From: Platanthera guangdongensis
Taxonomy: Eukaryota; Streptophyta; Magnoliopsida; Asparagales; Orchidaceae
DNA length: 64,000 nucleotides
Direction of reading: 5' to 3'
Assembly: GCA_039583875.1 (NCBI GenBank)
Contig: CM077160.1
Location: 116,795,895-116,859,894 of the forward strand
A program made the position numbers and the translations under genes. Below the pieces are notes generated by a model that saw only the letters and a program-made list of their open reading frames with translations, was not told the origin of the DNA and searched no databases. Below are positions 31,421 through 42,264 of the stretch, piece by piece. The first letter of the stretch is position 1. Every line of letters starts with the position of its first letter.

Positions 31421-32660
31421 GCGTGCTTTTTTCGCCCGAGCGCGATTTTTTCACCCGAACGCGATTTTTTTGCCCCGACTTGTTTTTTTTCGCTCGGGCG
31501 CAAATTTTTCCGACCGGACACGATTTTTTGGCCCATACGCGATTTTTTTGCCCCGACGCGTTTTTTCACCCGTGGCGTTTTCTTCGCACGGACGCGATTT
31601 CTTCGCCCGAGCGCGATTTTTTCACCCGGGCGCGATTTTTTGGGCCCGACGCGATTTTTTTGCCCCGACTCGTTTTTTTGCCCGACCGCAATTTTTTTCC
31701 ACCAGACACGATTTTTTCGCCCCGACGCGTTTTTTTCGCCCGTGGTCGTTTTCTTCGCCCGGACGCGATTTCCTCGGCAGAGCGCGATTTCATTGCCCGA
31801 GCGCGTTTTTTCCGCCCGGGCGTGTTTTTTTCGCAATTTTTGCGACCGGACGGGATTTGTTTCGCTCGGGTGCGCTTTTTTTGCCCGGACACAATTTTTT
31901 TGCTTCGATTCAATTTTTTCGCTGCCACCCGATTTTTTCGCCCGGACGCGATTTTTTTGTCTGCACATGACTTTTTCGCCCGGATGCGATTTTTTCGCCT
32001 GAACTCGATTTTTTTCGCCTGTACGCGATTTTTTCATGTCAGGGCGAAAAAATCGCGCCCGGGCGAAAATATCGCGCCCGGAAGAAAATATGGCGCCCTG
32101 ACGAAAATATCACGCCCGAGCGAAAATATCGAGCCCGAGCGAAAAACTCGCGACCGTGCAAAAAGTGACGTCCGGGCGAAAAAGTCACGTGCGGGCGAAA
32201 AAGTCGCGTCAGAAAGAAAAAGTCGCGCTCGGGCGAAAAAATCGCGTCCGGGAGAAAAAATCGCGCTCAGGTGAAAAAATCGTGCCCGGGCAAAGTGAAC
32301 GCCCACGGACGAAAAACGCGTCGGGACGAAAAAATCACGTCTGGGCGAAAACAATCGCGTCCGGACGAAAAAGTCGCGTTCGAGCAAAAAAATCGCGTCC
32401 AAGCGACAAAGTCGTGTCTGAGATTAAAAGTCCCGTCATGGCGAAAAAGTAGCGTCCGAGTGAAAAAATTGAGTCTGGGTTGAAAAATCGCGTCCATGCG
32501 AAAAAATTGCATCGCGGCGAAAAAATTGCATCTCGGCGAAAAAATTCCATTGGGACGAAATATTTCGCTTTCGGGCCGAAAAATTTTAGTCCAGACAAAA
32601 ATATCGCGTCATGACGAAAAAAACGAGTCCGGACGATAAAATTGATGCCGAGCGAAAAAT
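31421..32660. repeat. Large inverted array of about 20-bp repeats (foldback-like)
   Basis: From 31421 to about 32035 the unit reads GCGATTTTTTCGCCCGGAC in diverged tandem copies. From about 32041 to 32660 the same unit runs in the reverse orientation (GGGCGAAAAAATCGCG). The axis lies near 32030-32045. Arms of about 610 bp form an imperfect palindrome. In the left arm a higher-order repeat of about 190 bp is visible, starting TGCCCCGACT at 31471 and 31661. Stop codons are rare in the unit, giving long frames of FFARTRFF type on both strands; these are artefacts. Confidence 0.85.
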
Positions 32661-33440
32661 CCACGTATGTTATTTTTAATTGATAGCATTGACCAACGTC
32701 TTTCCTATGATTGAAAATCTTTCTGCAAATGAACAATAAAAAGTTATTAATGTCAATTCATATAACAGAAAGTTATCATGCGGTCGAACAAAAGAATTGA
32801 ATTCAAACTCAAGTTCATTTCTCATGTGTATTGATATTGGATTTAAAGTTAATAATTGAATATCAATGTCGTTAAACGAACGGACACTTAGAGAACCATA
32901 GATTGTGCCCGCACCATCTTGCTTCAATTCTCTCACACAGGTAAAGTAATTAATGAAGAGAAGACCATCCCTATTTATAGAAAGGTGCAGCACTCCATAT
33001 TAAAAGCCCTAATGCTGCAAGTTCAGGAGGTTACTCCCTCTTAACTGCTGCCGCCCAAATGTTCCATCACTTGCAAGAACAAACCGCATCCACACCAAGA
33101 AAATACAGTTTGCCACAACACAACATTAACATTTCATACTCAGGAAATAACGACAGTTGTGCGCGGCGCAAAGTACAGACAAGCTATCAGTAACTCTAGC
33201 GAATATAGCTTGAGCAGCTGTCAGAGACTTGCTAAGCTCAACACTATATGCGTGTAGGGCTCACATCTTCTGAGACACCTGCTACATAAAGGCAGTGCGA
33301 TAGTGCGTCCTCTAAAGGTAGTTGCAGTTGCGACCCTGAAGACACAAACCTATAACTCACTTCATTGGGAAGCCCCTGAGGTAAGCTACAAGACCTGTTT
33401 CTTCAAGGTATCCATTTCCTTTTCCAAGTTGTATGACCAT
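32661..33440. other. No gene seen; minus-strand TATA box
   Basis: AT-rich sequence with no coding content recognised. On the minus strand CTATAAATAG at 32971-32980 is a good TATA-box match facing the inverted array. Confidence 0.4.
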
Positions 33441-34928
33441 GTTGAAAATTGTGAAGTGAAAGAGGGGGTTGATCAGCCAGACCGTGCGGCCTGGGCGGAC
33501 AGACTGCGGACGATGGCGCGGCCTGGGCGGTCTGAGGTTGCGACCTGGTGATGACGACCAGTTTGTTCAGCTTGTTCTGCTGATTGGCTGTTCCTTGAAG
33601 TAACCGGACGGATAGGTGGTATATCTGCGAGGAAGTGACAGAATCCTTTTGAGTTCGCGGAGTCCGCTTGTGGCGGACTGCATATGGAGATCGCGAGATC
33701 GGCATTGGCCCGTGCCCTTGATCTCTGGTGGAGCGGTTGGTGATAACCGCGGAGTTCGTGGTTGGCGGACTGTCTTGGGAGCTGGCGGTCTGGGTTCTTG
33801 TCTGCCGAGCTCACGCCAGAGGTTCACTGGTTGCTGAACTTGGTCACAATCTGTGACAAGTACAGGTTGTTCGCAAAGTCCGCAATGTCCGCTGGTTGAC
33901 AGAGCGATTTGTTCATGTTGGTCGTGGACTTGTGTTGCGGGCTGGTGCAATGTCCGATGCAGCATGCAAATAGGTACAGTGTTCGCAGAGTCCGCATTGT
34001 CCGCTGGTGACCGGGCGGTTTGGGCATGTTGGTCGTGGACTTGTGTTGCGGGCTGGTGTGGTGTCCGCTGCAGCATGCAGACTGCTCCGATGTCCGTCGG
34101 GTTGCGAACTGGCTTCTTGCCTTTGTGCCTGGCGGATTAGCTGGTGCTCGGCCTTGTCCATGCGGACTGGGCAGACTGTTTGGTGCTAGCTATGAGCTGG
34201 GGTGGTGAATCTATCCACTAAGGCGGTGATCACACTCCTCTTCGCCCCGATAAATAAGACCCCCGTCACATCAACAGTAACTGAATAAGCAGTAAGTTGA
34301 GCGTGGGTTAATTGTTACGATCTCGGTTTTCTTGTCCGCGCGGATTGAGAAGGTTTAACTGATTATTGTTTGCAGGTTGTGCGGTTAGCACTGAGAAGCC
34401 AGGAGTCTGGTTCTGACTACGGTCAGGGAACATTGGAGCTTGTAGTTAACAATCGGCTGGTTTGCAGCAGGTCGCATTTGCGGCCAGCCAGTCTTCTATC
34501 CTTCTGCAATTTCAATCAATAACCGGTCCGCCGGTCTCGACAGTCTAGGCGGTCTGTTCTTTCAGTTCGGCAGTGGCATGCAGAGCGGTCGTTCAGCAGA
34601 ATAACGGGTTGTCCACGGACTTCGCGGACTCCGTAGATCAGTGTGGTGCAGCAGCGGCTTGGCGGTCTCAGCGGACTCGGCGGTCTCTGAAGCAGCTCGC
34701 CCAGCTTGTATTTCTTGTTTGCTTGTATGCTTCCTTGTACTTTGGCGAATCATGTCTCGCCATGTATGTCTAGCCTTATAAAGAAGATTGTTGATATTGC
34801 AAGACTTGTTGTTGCCCTCTATTGTCTCTGATTTACTTAGCTCAGTTTATGGTTGGAGTGTTCATGCGTCTGGTTCCCGCTTTCCGCTTGATCAAGTTGT
34901 CAGTTTGATAGCTCTGAAAGTTTTTTAC
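33441..34928 (+). repeat. Cop-D2 5' LTR
   Basis: It starts TGTTGAAAATTGTGAAGTG, repeated at 39132. It contains many GCGGTCTG and GTCCGC words and a tandem pair of about 100 bp (33890-34090). GATAAATAAG at 34249 occupies the TATA position (TATAAATAG in the 3' LTR, 39926). The end is approximate, just before TGGTATCAGAG. Confidence 0.85.
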
Positions 34929-34929
34929 T

Positions 34930-34940
34930 TGGTATCAGAG
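34930..34940 (+). other. Primer-binding site of Cop-D2
   Basis: TGGTATCAGAG directly follows the LTR and matches the Met-tRNA type site. A second GTATCAGAGG lies near 34975. Confidence 0.85.
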
Positions 34941-35060
34941 GTATCCCCTGATCATCTTGTGAAATTTCAACATTGTATCAGAGGGAACAATGGCTTGAGC
35001 AGTGATCAACCTCAATTGTGCTCGGCGCTTCTAGAAGCTATTAAATCAGTGGTTGTTGCA

Positions 35061-35807
35061 ATGGACGGTGCTTACGCAAGAGGTCTTGATATTGAGCTTC
35101 TTACAATGACTAAATTTAAAAAGTTGAAGTCGTGTATGAAGAACTATCTTCTGGGTGAGGAGCTGTGGGAAGTCGTCGGTGGTGACGACAAACAAGAAGT
35201 TACTGCTGCTACTGGTACTGCTGAACGGGTGAGAGCTTGGAGGAAGACCAATGGAAAGGCAGAGTTTGCTCTCAAGCAGGTTATCTCACCTAAGCTTTTT
35301 GATCACATCTTAGCATGTGAGTCTGCTGCTGAGATTTGGACATCCATTGATGGACCGTTCAACAGGACGAATGTAGCGTGGCTATAGTTCTTGGAGAATG
35401 AGTTGGCTAAAGCAACTCAAGGAGATCTGCCTATCTCAACGTTCTTCCTTATGATGAAGAACATGTGCGCTGAAATATCAGCATTGGATCCTGATGAGCT
35501 CATTTCTGAAACTAAGTTGAAGAGTCACATAATCTGTGGTTTGTGGAAGGAATATATGGCCTTTGTGACTTCTGTTCAAGGATGGGAGACTCAGCCATCC
35601 TTGCTGGAGCTGAAAAATCTGCTGGCGTGTAGGAGAGTCTGGCTAAGCAAACGACCGGGGTTACTATCTCTGAAGGAGGTAGTGAGGCTCTCTTCACTGA
35701 TAAGAAGAAGAAAAAGAAATGAGAGAAGAAGAAGAAGACTGCTGCTGAGGATGGACCTTCAACTTCCTATCAGGAAGAGAGGAGCACTGCTCCTAAGAAG
35801 AACTTGA
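35061..35807 (+). pseudogene. Cop-D2 gag
   Basis: Start taken at ATG 35061 (MDGAYARGLD). An upstream in-frame ATG lies inside LTR-derived sequence. The core reads LLGEELWEVVGG, CESAAEIWTSIDGPFNR, a stop at 35385, then FLENELAKATQGDLPIS and FVTSVQGWETQPS. A frameshift near 35632 precedes a Lys-rich spacer. The following zinc knuckle (35825-35870) has lost its first and last cysteines (YMCNQPGHFKRNY). Confidence 0.82.
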
Positions 35808-36598
35808 AGGAGTTGAAGTTCTACATGTGTAATCAGCCGGGACACTTCAAACGCAATTACAAGGTCAAGCTGCAGCTTGGGCATGTTGCGGATAAGGAGG
35901 GAGTTGGTTCTAGTGCTGAGGAAGCCGGGTGTGGAGGAGCTTTCTTGACGAGCATGTGTGTTCGTGCTCTTTCCACCGTCGACTAGCAAGATGACTGGAT
36001 AGTTGACTCGGGGTGTGGTCATCACCTCACTGGAGACGAGTCGAAGTTCTCATCGCTACAAACATTCTCAGGTAATGAAGCTATTATTACAGCTGATGAT
36101 TCTGTTCATACTGTAGAGAAGGAGGGTGTTGTCTCTTTGGATAGTGCTCAGGGTCCACTCACGTTAAGGAGTGTGTATCACGTACCTGACATGAAGAAGA
36201 ACCTCTTCTCGGTAACCAATGCGGTTGATGCGGGCTATCACGTTCTGTTTGTTCCAACAAAAGTGAAATTTTTCCACAACGTATCAGCGGTAAAGGGTGA
36301 TGTTGCTCATGTAGGGAGAGGAGTAAGAGACTTGTTTGTGTTATCAACAAGCTCTTATGTTGATCAGATGAGGGCCAATGATAACGCGACTATCTGGCAT
36401 GAAAGACTAGGGCAATTTGGGATGGACAAGCTGAAAGTAATGTCGATGAGAAGTCTTGTGAAAGACTTGTCGAAGTTGTCATCCTATGGAAATGACCATG
36501 ATTGTGTGGGGTGTCGTATGGAAAGGCTCATCGTCTTCCATTTGACAAGTCACAAACAAGCAGCAAGGCACCATTGGAGTGTATCCATGGTGATCTGA
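35804..36598 (+). pseudogene. Cop-D2 protease and pre-integrase region
   Basis: A stop near 35984 separates the degraded zinc knuckle from the protease, whose active site WIVDSGCGHHLTG is intact. TLRSVYHVPDMKKNLFSV and IWHERLGQFGMDKL follow. A frameshift after DCVGC (near 36515) ends the frame. Cop-D1 keeps this region open but has lost the protease glycine, so the two copies are damaged at different places. Confidence 0.85.
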
Positions 36599-37191
36599 TG
36601 GGGCCAACTGTCATCGCTAGTCTTGGAGGCAGCAAATACATGCTGGTGCTGATTGATGACTAATCAAGATACATTTGGGTATATTTCATGAAGGAGAAGT
36701 CAACATCTTTCCAATTGTTTGTGGAGTTCAAGTAGCTGGTGGAGGGCCGGCTTGGCCTACGGATCAAGAAGTTTAGATCGGACAACAGAGGTGAGTTTGT
36801 TTCATCTGAGTTCTCTAACTTCTGCAGGAAGCACGATATTCAGAGATAGCTCACTTGTGCTCATACTCCACAATAAAATAGAGTAGCGGAGCGGAAGATC
36901 TGTCATTTGACGGAAACCTGCAAGTGCCGGCTTCATGCAAAAGGCATTCCCAGGTCCTTTTGGGCGGAAGGAATGAACTGCACAACTTATATCATCAATC
37001 AGATGCCTCTAAGTCCGATCAACATGAAGTCTCCCATTGAAATGATGTTAAAGGAGAAACCTAGCGTGGAACACCTTCGGGTGTTTGGATCAACCTGCTA
37101 TATACGCGTCTCAGATGCTCAAAGAACCAAGCTTGATGCAAAGACGATGAAGTTTGTCTTTGTGGGCTATGACGAGCGGAAGAAGGGATGA
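36599..37191 (+). pseudogene. Cop-D2 integrase, multiple stops
   Basis: The core can be followed by alignment to Cop-D1: HGDLMGPT, RSDNRGEFVS and VAERKI. Stops occur near 36661, 36733, 36847, 36874 and 36883. From 36907 the frame is open: TCKCRLHAKG, INMKSPIEMML, VFGSTCYIRV and FVFVGYDERKKG. Confidence 0.82.
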
Positions 37192-37197
37192 AAGTGC

Positions 37198-38528
37198 ATG
37201 GATCATGCGACAAGAAAGTCCGTTATATCAAGAGACGTTGTCTTTGATGACCTGACGTCGTATGAAGGTGGCTCTGTTGAGCTACATGAGAGCAAGGCTG
37301 ATGAAGGGCAGAAGGAGGTTGCTGAACATCTTCAGGTGGAGCTGCCTATGTCACCAGGAGCTCCAAGTGTTTCAAGCTCTGGGACAGAGGCTTCTGGTTC
37401 AGGAAGCAGGGGGAACGATGCTCCAAGTGTGCCCGGGAATGGAGCTGGTTCTGAAGAAGCAGCGGAGGTGGTGAGCAAGGAGCAGACTCTTCGGAGATCG
37501 AAGAGGAAAATCAAGCCACCAGCTCGTTATTGTAAAGGAAATACGGTGAGCTTTGTCTCTTGTTTCTTCACAGGCTCCCTAGATGAGCGGGAGCATTCTA
37601 GCTTTGTTGAAGCCACTGGAGTCAAGGAGTGGGAAGATGCTATGGATGAGGAGATGACTGCCCTCAAGAAGAATGAGACTTGGGACCTTGTTCCAAGGTG
37701 GATGGCGTTACTCCTATGACTTGCAAGTGGGTATACAAGCTGAAAAAGAACGCGGATGAAAGCATTGAGCGGTACAAAGCACGCCTTGTAGCTCAGGGCT
37801 TTTCACAACAGTACGACGAAGACTATGACGAGACGTTCAGTCCCGTGGCGAAGACGACTTCAGTTCGGGTGGTGATGGACTTGGCAGATTGCCAAGGCTG
37901 GAAGATGTGGCAGCTTGACGCAAAAAAATGTCTTTCTTTACGGGGAAATCGACAAAGACATTTTCGTGGATCAGCCACTGGGATATGTATCTGAAGAACA
38001 TCCAGACTACGTCTGCAAGCTCCGGAAAGCCCTCTATGGTTTGAAGCAGGCTCCTTGAGCCTGGTATGGGAAGATTACAGAATACCTCAAGTTTTGCGGT
38101 TATCTTGCTTCAAATTCAGACTTGAGCTTGTTCGCCAAAAAGAAGGGGGAGCTTCTGGTCTTGGTGTTGTTGTACGTGGTGACATGATCATCACAGGAAA
38201 CTCCAAGGAGGAGGTAGCTAGGCTCAGGGCAGAGCTAACTATAAGATTCGAGATGAAGGACTTGGGTGAGCTCCATCATTTCCTTGGACTCGAGGTGGAG
38301 AGGAAAGAGAGCGGCATACTTGTTTCCCAGAAGGGCTATGCGGAACGGATCGTTCAGCGATTCAACATGCGGGAGGGGAAGAGTAGCTCTACTCCTTTTC
38401 ATTCAGGCATCAAACTTCGGCGGGATGAGGGGAGGATTCTTCTAGATCCTTTGGTATTTCAGACTCTGGTTGGGAGTCTTATCTACTTGACGATTACGAG
38501 GCCAGACATTGCTTATGCGGTTGGCTGA
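37198..38528 (+). pseudogene. Cop-D2 integrase-RT linker and reverse transcriptase
   Basis: The linker is open to WEDAMDEEMTALKKNETW, with a frameshift near 37700. RT then reads VYKLKKNADESIERYKARLV and FSPVAKTTSVR. An insertion in an A run (near 37926) destroys the DVKNAFL block. ALYGLKQAP is followed by a stop. The catalytic YVDD is lost by a one-base deletion near 38175 (it reads VVRGDMII). GELHHFLGLEVER and GSLIYLTITRPDIAYAVG end the domain. Confidence 0.88.
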
Positions 38529-38540
38529 GTAAGTCGGTAT

Positions 38541-39137
38541 ATGGCGGAACCCTGGAAGCCTCATCTAATGGCGACAAGGAACATTCTAAAGTACGTGAAG
38601 TCTACTTCTGATATGGGTCTCCTTTATAGGAGAGGCACGGGTTTTACTCTTCAAGGATACTCGGATGCTGATTATGAGGTCGATTCATACGACCGGAAGT
38701 CAACATCCGGTTATGTCTTCACATGTGGATCAACCAGCATCTCTTGGTGTAGTAAGAAACACGACTCGGTGTCCGTGTCTACTACGGAAGCAGAGTACAT
38801 GGCTTCGACCTTGGCAGCTCGGGAAGTCATCTGGCTCAGGAGACTAGTAGAGTACGTCTATGAAGAAGTGCGCGGTCCAACTCTGCTGGGCGGTGACAAT
38901 AAAAGTGCCCTGATACTGGTGAATAATCCAGTTTGTCACGCACGGACCAAGAATATAGAGACTGAGCACCACTTCATTCGGGAGAAGGTGTTGGAGGGAT
39001 CTCTTATGGTGGAGCATGTGCGGAGTGAGGAAAACAACGCGGACATCTTCACGAAGCCGCTGCCGATGGTGCCATTTATATGGTTGCAGGGACTACTAGG
39101 CTTGGTCACCACTTCTCACTTTAAGGGGGAGTGTTGA
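38541..39137 (+). pseudogene. Cop-D2 RNase H, end of pol
   Basis: An open frame with the acidic blocks YSDADYEVD, TTEAEYMAS and GGDNKSAL all present. RKSTSGYVFTCG and RTKNIETEHHFIREK follow, with NADIFTKPL at the end. The upstream junction has a stop (TGA near 38526). The frame runs a few codons into the 3' LTR, as is common in Copia. Confidence 0.9.
39121..39131 (+). other. Polypurine tract of Cop-D2
   Basis: TTAAGGGGGAG sits immediately before the 3' LTR start TGTTGAAAATTG. Confidence 0.85.
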
Positions 39138-40267
39138 AAATTGTGAAGTGAAAGTGGGGTTGATCAGACAGACCGCGCAGCCTGGCCGGACAGTCTGGCG
39201 GACTGATGGTGCGGCATGGGCAGTCTGAGGTTGTGACCTGGTGATGACAACAGTTTGTTCAGCTTGTTTTGCTGATTGGATGTTCCTTGAAGTAACCGGG
39301 CGGATAGGTGGTATATCCGCGGGGAAGTTTCGGACTCCTTTTGAGTTCGCGGAGTCTTCTTGTGGAGGACTATGTATGGAGATCGTGAGATTGGCATTGG
39401 CCTGTGTCCTTGATCTCTGGCGGTGCGGTTGGTGATAACTGCAGAGTTCATGGTTGGCGGACTTTCTTGGGAGCTGGAGGTCTGGGTTCTTGTCCGCCGC
39501 ACCAGAGGTTCACGGGTTGCTGGAATTGTTCACAATCTGTGACAAGTTCAGGTTGTTCGCAGAGTCCGCTAGTTGACCGGGCAATTTGTGCATGTTGGTC
39601 GTGGACTTGTGTTGCGAGCTGGTGCAGTGTCTGCTGCAGCATACAGACTGGTACGGTGTTCGCAGAGTCCGCATTGTCCATTGATGACCAGGCGGTTTGT
39701 GCATGTTGGTCTTGGACTTGTGTTGCGGGCTGGTGCGGTGTCCGCTGCAGCATGCAGACTGGTACGGTGTCCGCCGGGTTGCGGACTGTCTTCTTGCCTT
39801 GGTACCTGGCGGATTAGCTGGTGTCCGGCCTTGTCCATGCGGACTGGAAGGGCTGCTTGGTGCTAGCTACGAGCTGGGGTGGTGATTCTATCCACTAGGG
39901 TGGTGATCACAGTCCTCTCCATGCCTATAAATAGGACCCTCCGTCACATCAACAGTAACTGAATGAACAGTAAGTTGAGCATGAGTTAATTACTGCGGTC
40001 TCGGTTTTCTTGTCCGCGCGGATTGGGGAGGTTTAACTGGTTATTGTTTGCAGGTTGTGCAGCTAGCACTGAGAAGCCAGGAGTCTGGTTCTGACTGCGG
40101 TCAAGGATCAGTGGAACTTACGGTTAACAATCGGCGGGTTTGCAGCATGTCGCATTTGCGGCCAGCCAGTCTTCTCTCCTTCAGCAATTTCGTTCAATAA
40201 CCTGTCCGCCGGTCTCGGTAGTCTAGGCAGTCTGTTCTTTCAATTCGACGGCAGCTTGCAGAGCGGT
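39132..40267 (+). repeat. Cop-D2 3' LTR, truncated
   Basis: It matches the 5' LTR from TGTTGAAAATTG to GCAGAGCGGT (34594 in the 5' copy), including the TATA box at 39926-39934. It then switches to Cop-E LTR sequence. About 335 bp of the LTR end are missing. Confidence 0.85.
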
Positions 40268-40724
40268 TATAAATATGCCCCCTTATTTATAGAAACTGGG
40301 GGAGATGAGAGAAAACAACAAATGATGTGGGAGCAAATACAATCCGCACGGCTTATGTGGTTCGACAATGTTAAACCGCACACTATACAAAAGAATAATA
40401 AACCATCCAACTATACCAAGGGAAACCGCCAGTCCTCCAGGGAAGCCCGCTAGGTAAGCCGCCAGACAACCAGACCGCCTGGACTAACTGCCAGTTTCTA
40501 ACCGCAACTGCGGGAAGCCATCAGGTCGTAGTTGCGGCTAATCAACAGACTGCTGCTCCGGCAAGCCTCCAGTCAGCAATTGCGGATAATCCCCAGACCG
40601 CCAGCAGAGGATCACAACCAGACCGCTGCACCAACCCGCCAGACAACCAGACTGCCTGGACAAACCGCCAGACCGCCCGAACTGCTAACCGCCCGACTAA
40701 AGGACAAACCACCAATATCTAACA
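40268..40724 (-). repeat. Cop-E 3' LTR, end-truncated
   Basis: It aligns with 46907-47363 and ends AACA at 40721-40724 beside the polypurine tract (TGCCCCCTCAAGCT on the plus strand, 40725-40738). The distal part joins the broken Cop-D2 LTR directly. Confidence 0.85.
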
Positions 40725-40856
40725 TGCCCCCTCAAGCTGGAGCGTATATGTCAACCATGCTCAGCTTGCTACAAACATCTGAAGCGGAAACTGGTTTCGT
40801 GAAGAAGTCTGTCAGTTTTTTATCAGAAGTGACAAAGGGAGTACAAATCTGATTCT

Positions 40857-41714
40857 TCAATACCTCTTCCCTAATGAAATGACAATCCACCTCAATTGCT
40901 TTGTCATCTCATGAAAGACAAGATTCTTTGATATGTAAATGGAGGCTTTATTATCACATAATATAGGAAGATGATGGTCGTAGACTTCTCCCAAGTCAAG
41001 CATAAGTGTTCGTAGCCATTTCAACTCACAGGTAGTTGAGGCCACGTTCATATGCTCTGCTTCAGCACTTGACCTTGAAACCACTGTCTGCTTCTTGCTT
41101 TTCCAACTAATAAGGTTTCCTCCAACAAAGATGCAAAAACTTGATGTAGACTTTCTATCTTTCTTGTTATCCGTATAGCTGACATCAGAATATGCTTCAA
41201 TCTTCAGGTAATCATTCTTCTGAAATAACAAGCCCTTTCCTGAAGACCCTTTCACATGCTCCAGAATCTTCATGGCAGATCGAAGATGACACACTCTATG
41301 ATTCTGTATAAATTGACTGACCTTTCCAACCACATAACAGATATCTGGTCTAGTAACAGTCAGATATATGAGTTTACCTACAAGTCGTCTGTACATAGTG
41401 AAATCTGGAAGAAGAGGAGAATCTTCAGTCCACCCCTTATCATCTCCAACCATCATCGGGCAACGAGCATATTTCGTGCTAAGAAGACCGGTCTCCTTTA
41501 AGAGATCTAGCGCATACTTTCGTTGTGAAAAAACCACCGAGTTCCTCTTTCGTGAAATCTCAATGCCCAAAAGGTACTTCGGAGGCCCCATATCCTTAGT
41601 AACAAAATGTTGTCGAAGATGTCGTTTGGCTAAATCAATGCCTTTTTTATCATCTCCAATTAGAAGAATATCATCAACATAGACCACAAGAACCACAAGG
41701 CCTTTAGTAGTCAT
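40857..41714 (-). CDS. Cop-E reverse transcriptase C-terminal part and RNase H
   Basis: An open frame of 285 codons. It has the catalytic VVYVDDILLIGDD near residue 11, YLLGIEISRKRN and GKLIYLTVTRPDI. RNase H follows with acidic blocks YSDVSYTD (altered from SDADYAG), SSAEAEHMNV and CDNKASI. RKSTSSFCIFVGGNLISWKS is typical of the Copia lineage with a split first acidic block. The last 30 codons are shifted, since the expected HHFIREK and ADIFTK motifs are absent. Confidence 0.85.
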   Translation of the reverse strand: MTTKGLVVLVVYVDDILLIGDDKKGIDLAKRHLRQHFVTKDMGPPKYLLGIEISRKRNSVVFSQRKYALDLLKETGLLSTKYARCPMMVGDDKGWTEDSPLLPDFTMYRRLVGKLIYLTVTRPDICYVVGKVSQFIQNHRVCHLRSAMKILEHVKGSSGKGLLFQKNDYLKIEAYSDVSYTDNKKDRKSTSSFCIFVGGNLISWKSKKQTVVSRSSAEAEHMNVASTTCELKWLRTLMLDLGEVYDHHLPILCDNKASIYISKNLVFHEMTKQLRWIVISLGKRY

Positions 41715-42259
41715 GTGTATAAACAGAGAATGATTAGCAGAGTTCTGATTGAATCCAATTAGAGAAACAACTCCATTAAACTTGTCAAACCAAGCTCGTG
41801 GACTCTACTTTAAGCCATAAATTGCCTTTCGAACCTTGCATACCTGAGACTCCCCTGAGCAACATACCCTTTAGGTTGCTCCATGTAAACTACCTCATGC
41901 AAATCTCCATAGAGGAAAGCATTCTTCTCATCTAATTGAGACATCTCCTAGTCTCGATTAACAGTGATAGAGAAGAGAACATGTATAGTGTTGATGTGGG
42001 CAACATGATAAAAAGTATCAAAGAAGTCCACCCCAAATATATGAGTAAACCCTTTAGCAACAAGTCGTGTCTTATAGCGATCAACTGAGCCATCGGGAAG
42101 GTATTTAACCACAAAGACCCACCTACAACCAACCAAATCAATACCCAAAGGTGGGGGACAAGAGTCCAAGTCCCTCTCGTCGTTAACATGTCCATTTCTT
42201 CATCCATAACAACTTTCCACTAAGGACTAGCAAGAGTCTCTTGATACGTTGCTGGGATG
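41715..42259 (-). pseudogene. Cop-E reverse transcriptase N-terminal part
   Basis: Frames on the minus strand give MDEEMDML, TWTLVP, GCRWVFVVKYLPDGSVDRYK and RLVAKGFTH. Frameshifts near 42130 and 41950 and a stop near 41800 separate blocks. The NAFLYGDL and LYGLK-PRAWFD regions are readable only in pieces. Confidence 0.8.
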
Positions 42260-42264
42260 ACAGT
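42260..42264 (+). repeat. Target-site duplication, left copy
   Basis: ACAGT immediately before the solo LTR. The identical pentamer lies at 44526-44530. Confidence 0.9.

Larger units (their letters stand above)
33441..40267 (+). mobile_element. Cop-D2: Copia retrotransposon, nearly complete, inactive
   Basis: A 1.49-kb 5' LTR, primer-binding site, gag, protease, integrase, RT, RNase H, polypurine tract and a 3' LTR truncated at 40267. Same family as Cop-D1. Many stops in integrase and frameshifts in RT. Confidence 0.9.

Noticed and set aside
31390..32512. Long open frames on both strands encoding FFARTRFF- and KKSRPGEK-type repeats
   Set aside because: They arise because the 20-bp repeat unit has few stops in any frame. 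Both strands and several frames are open and no protein family fits.
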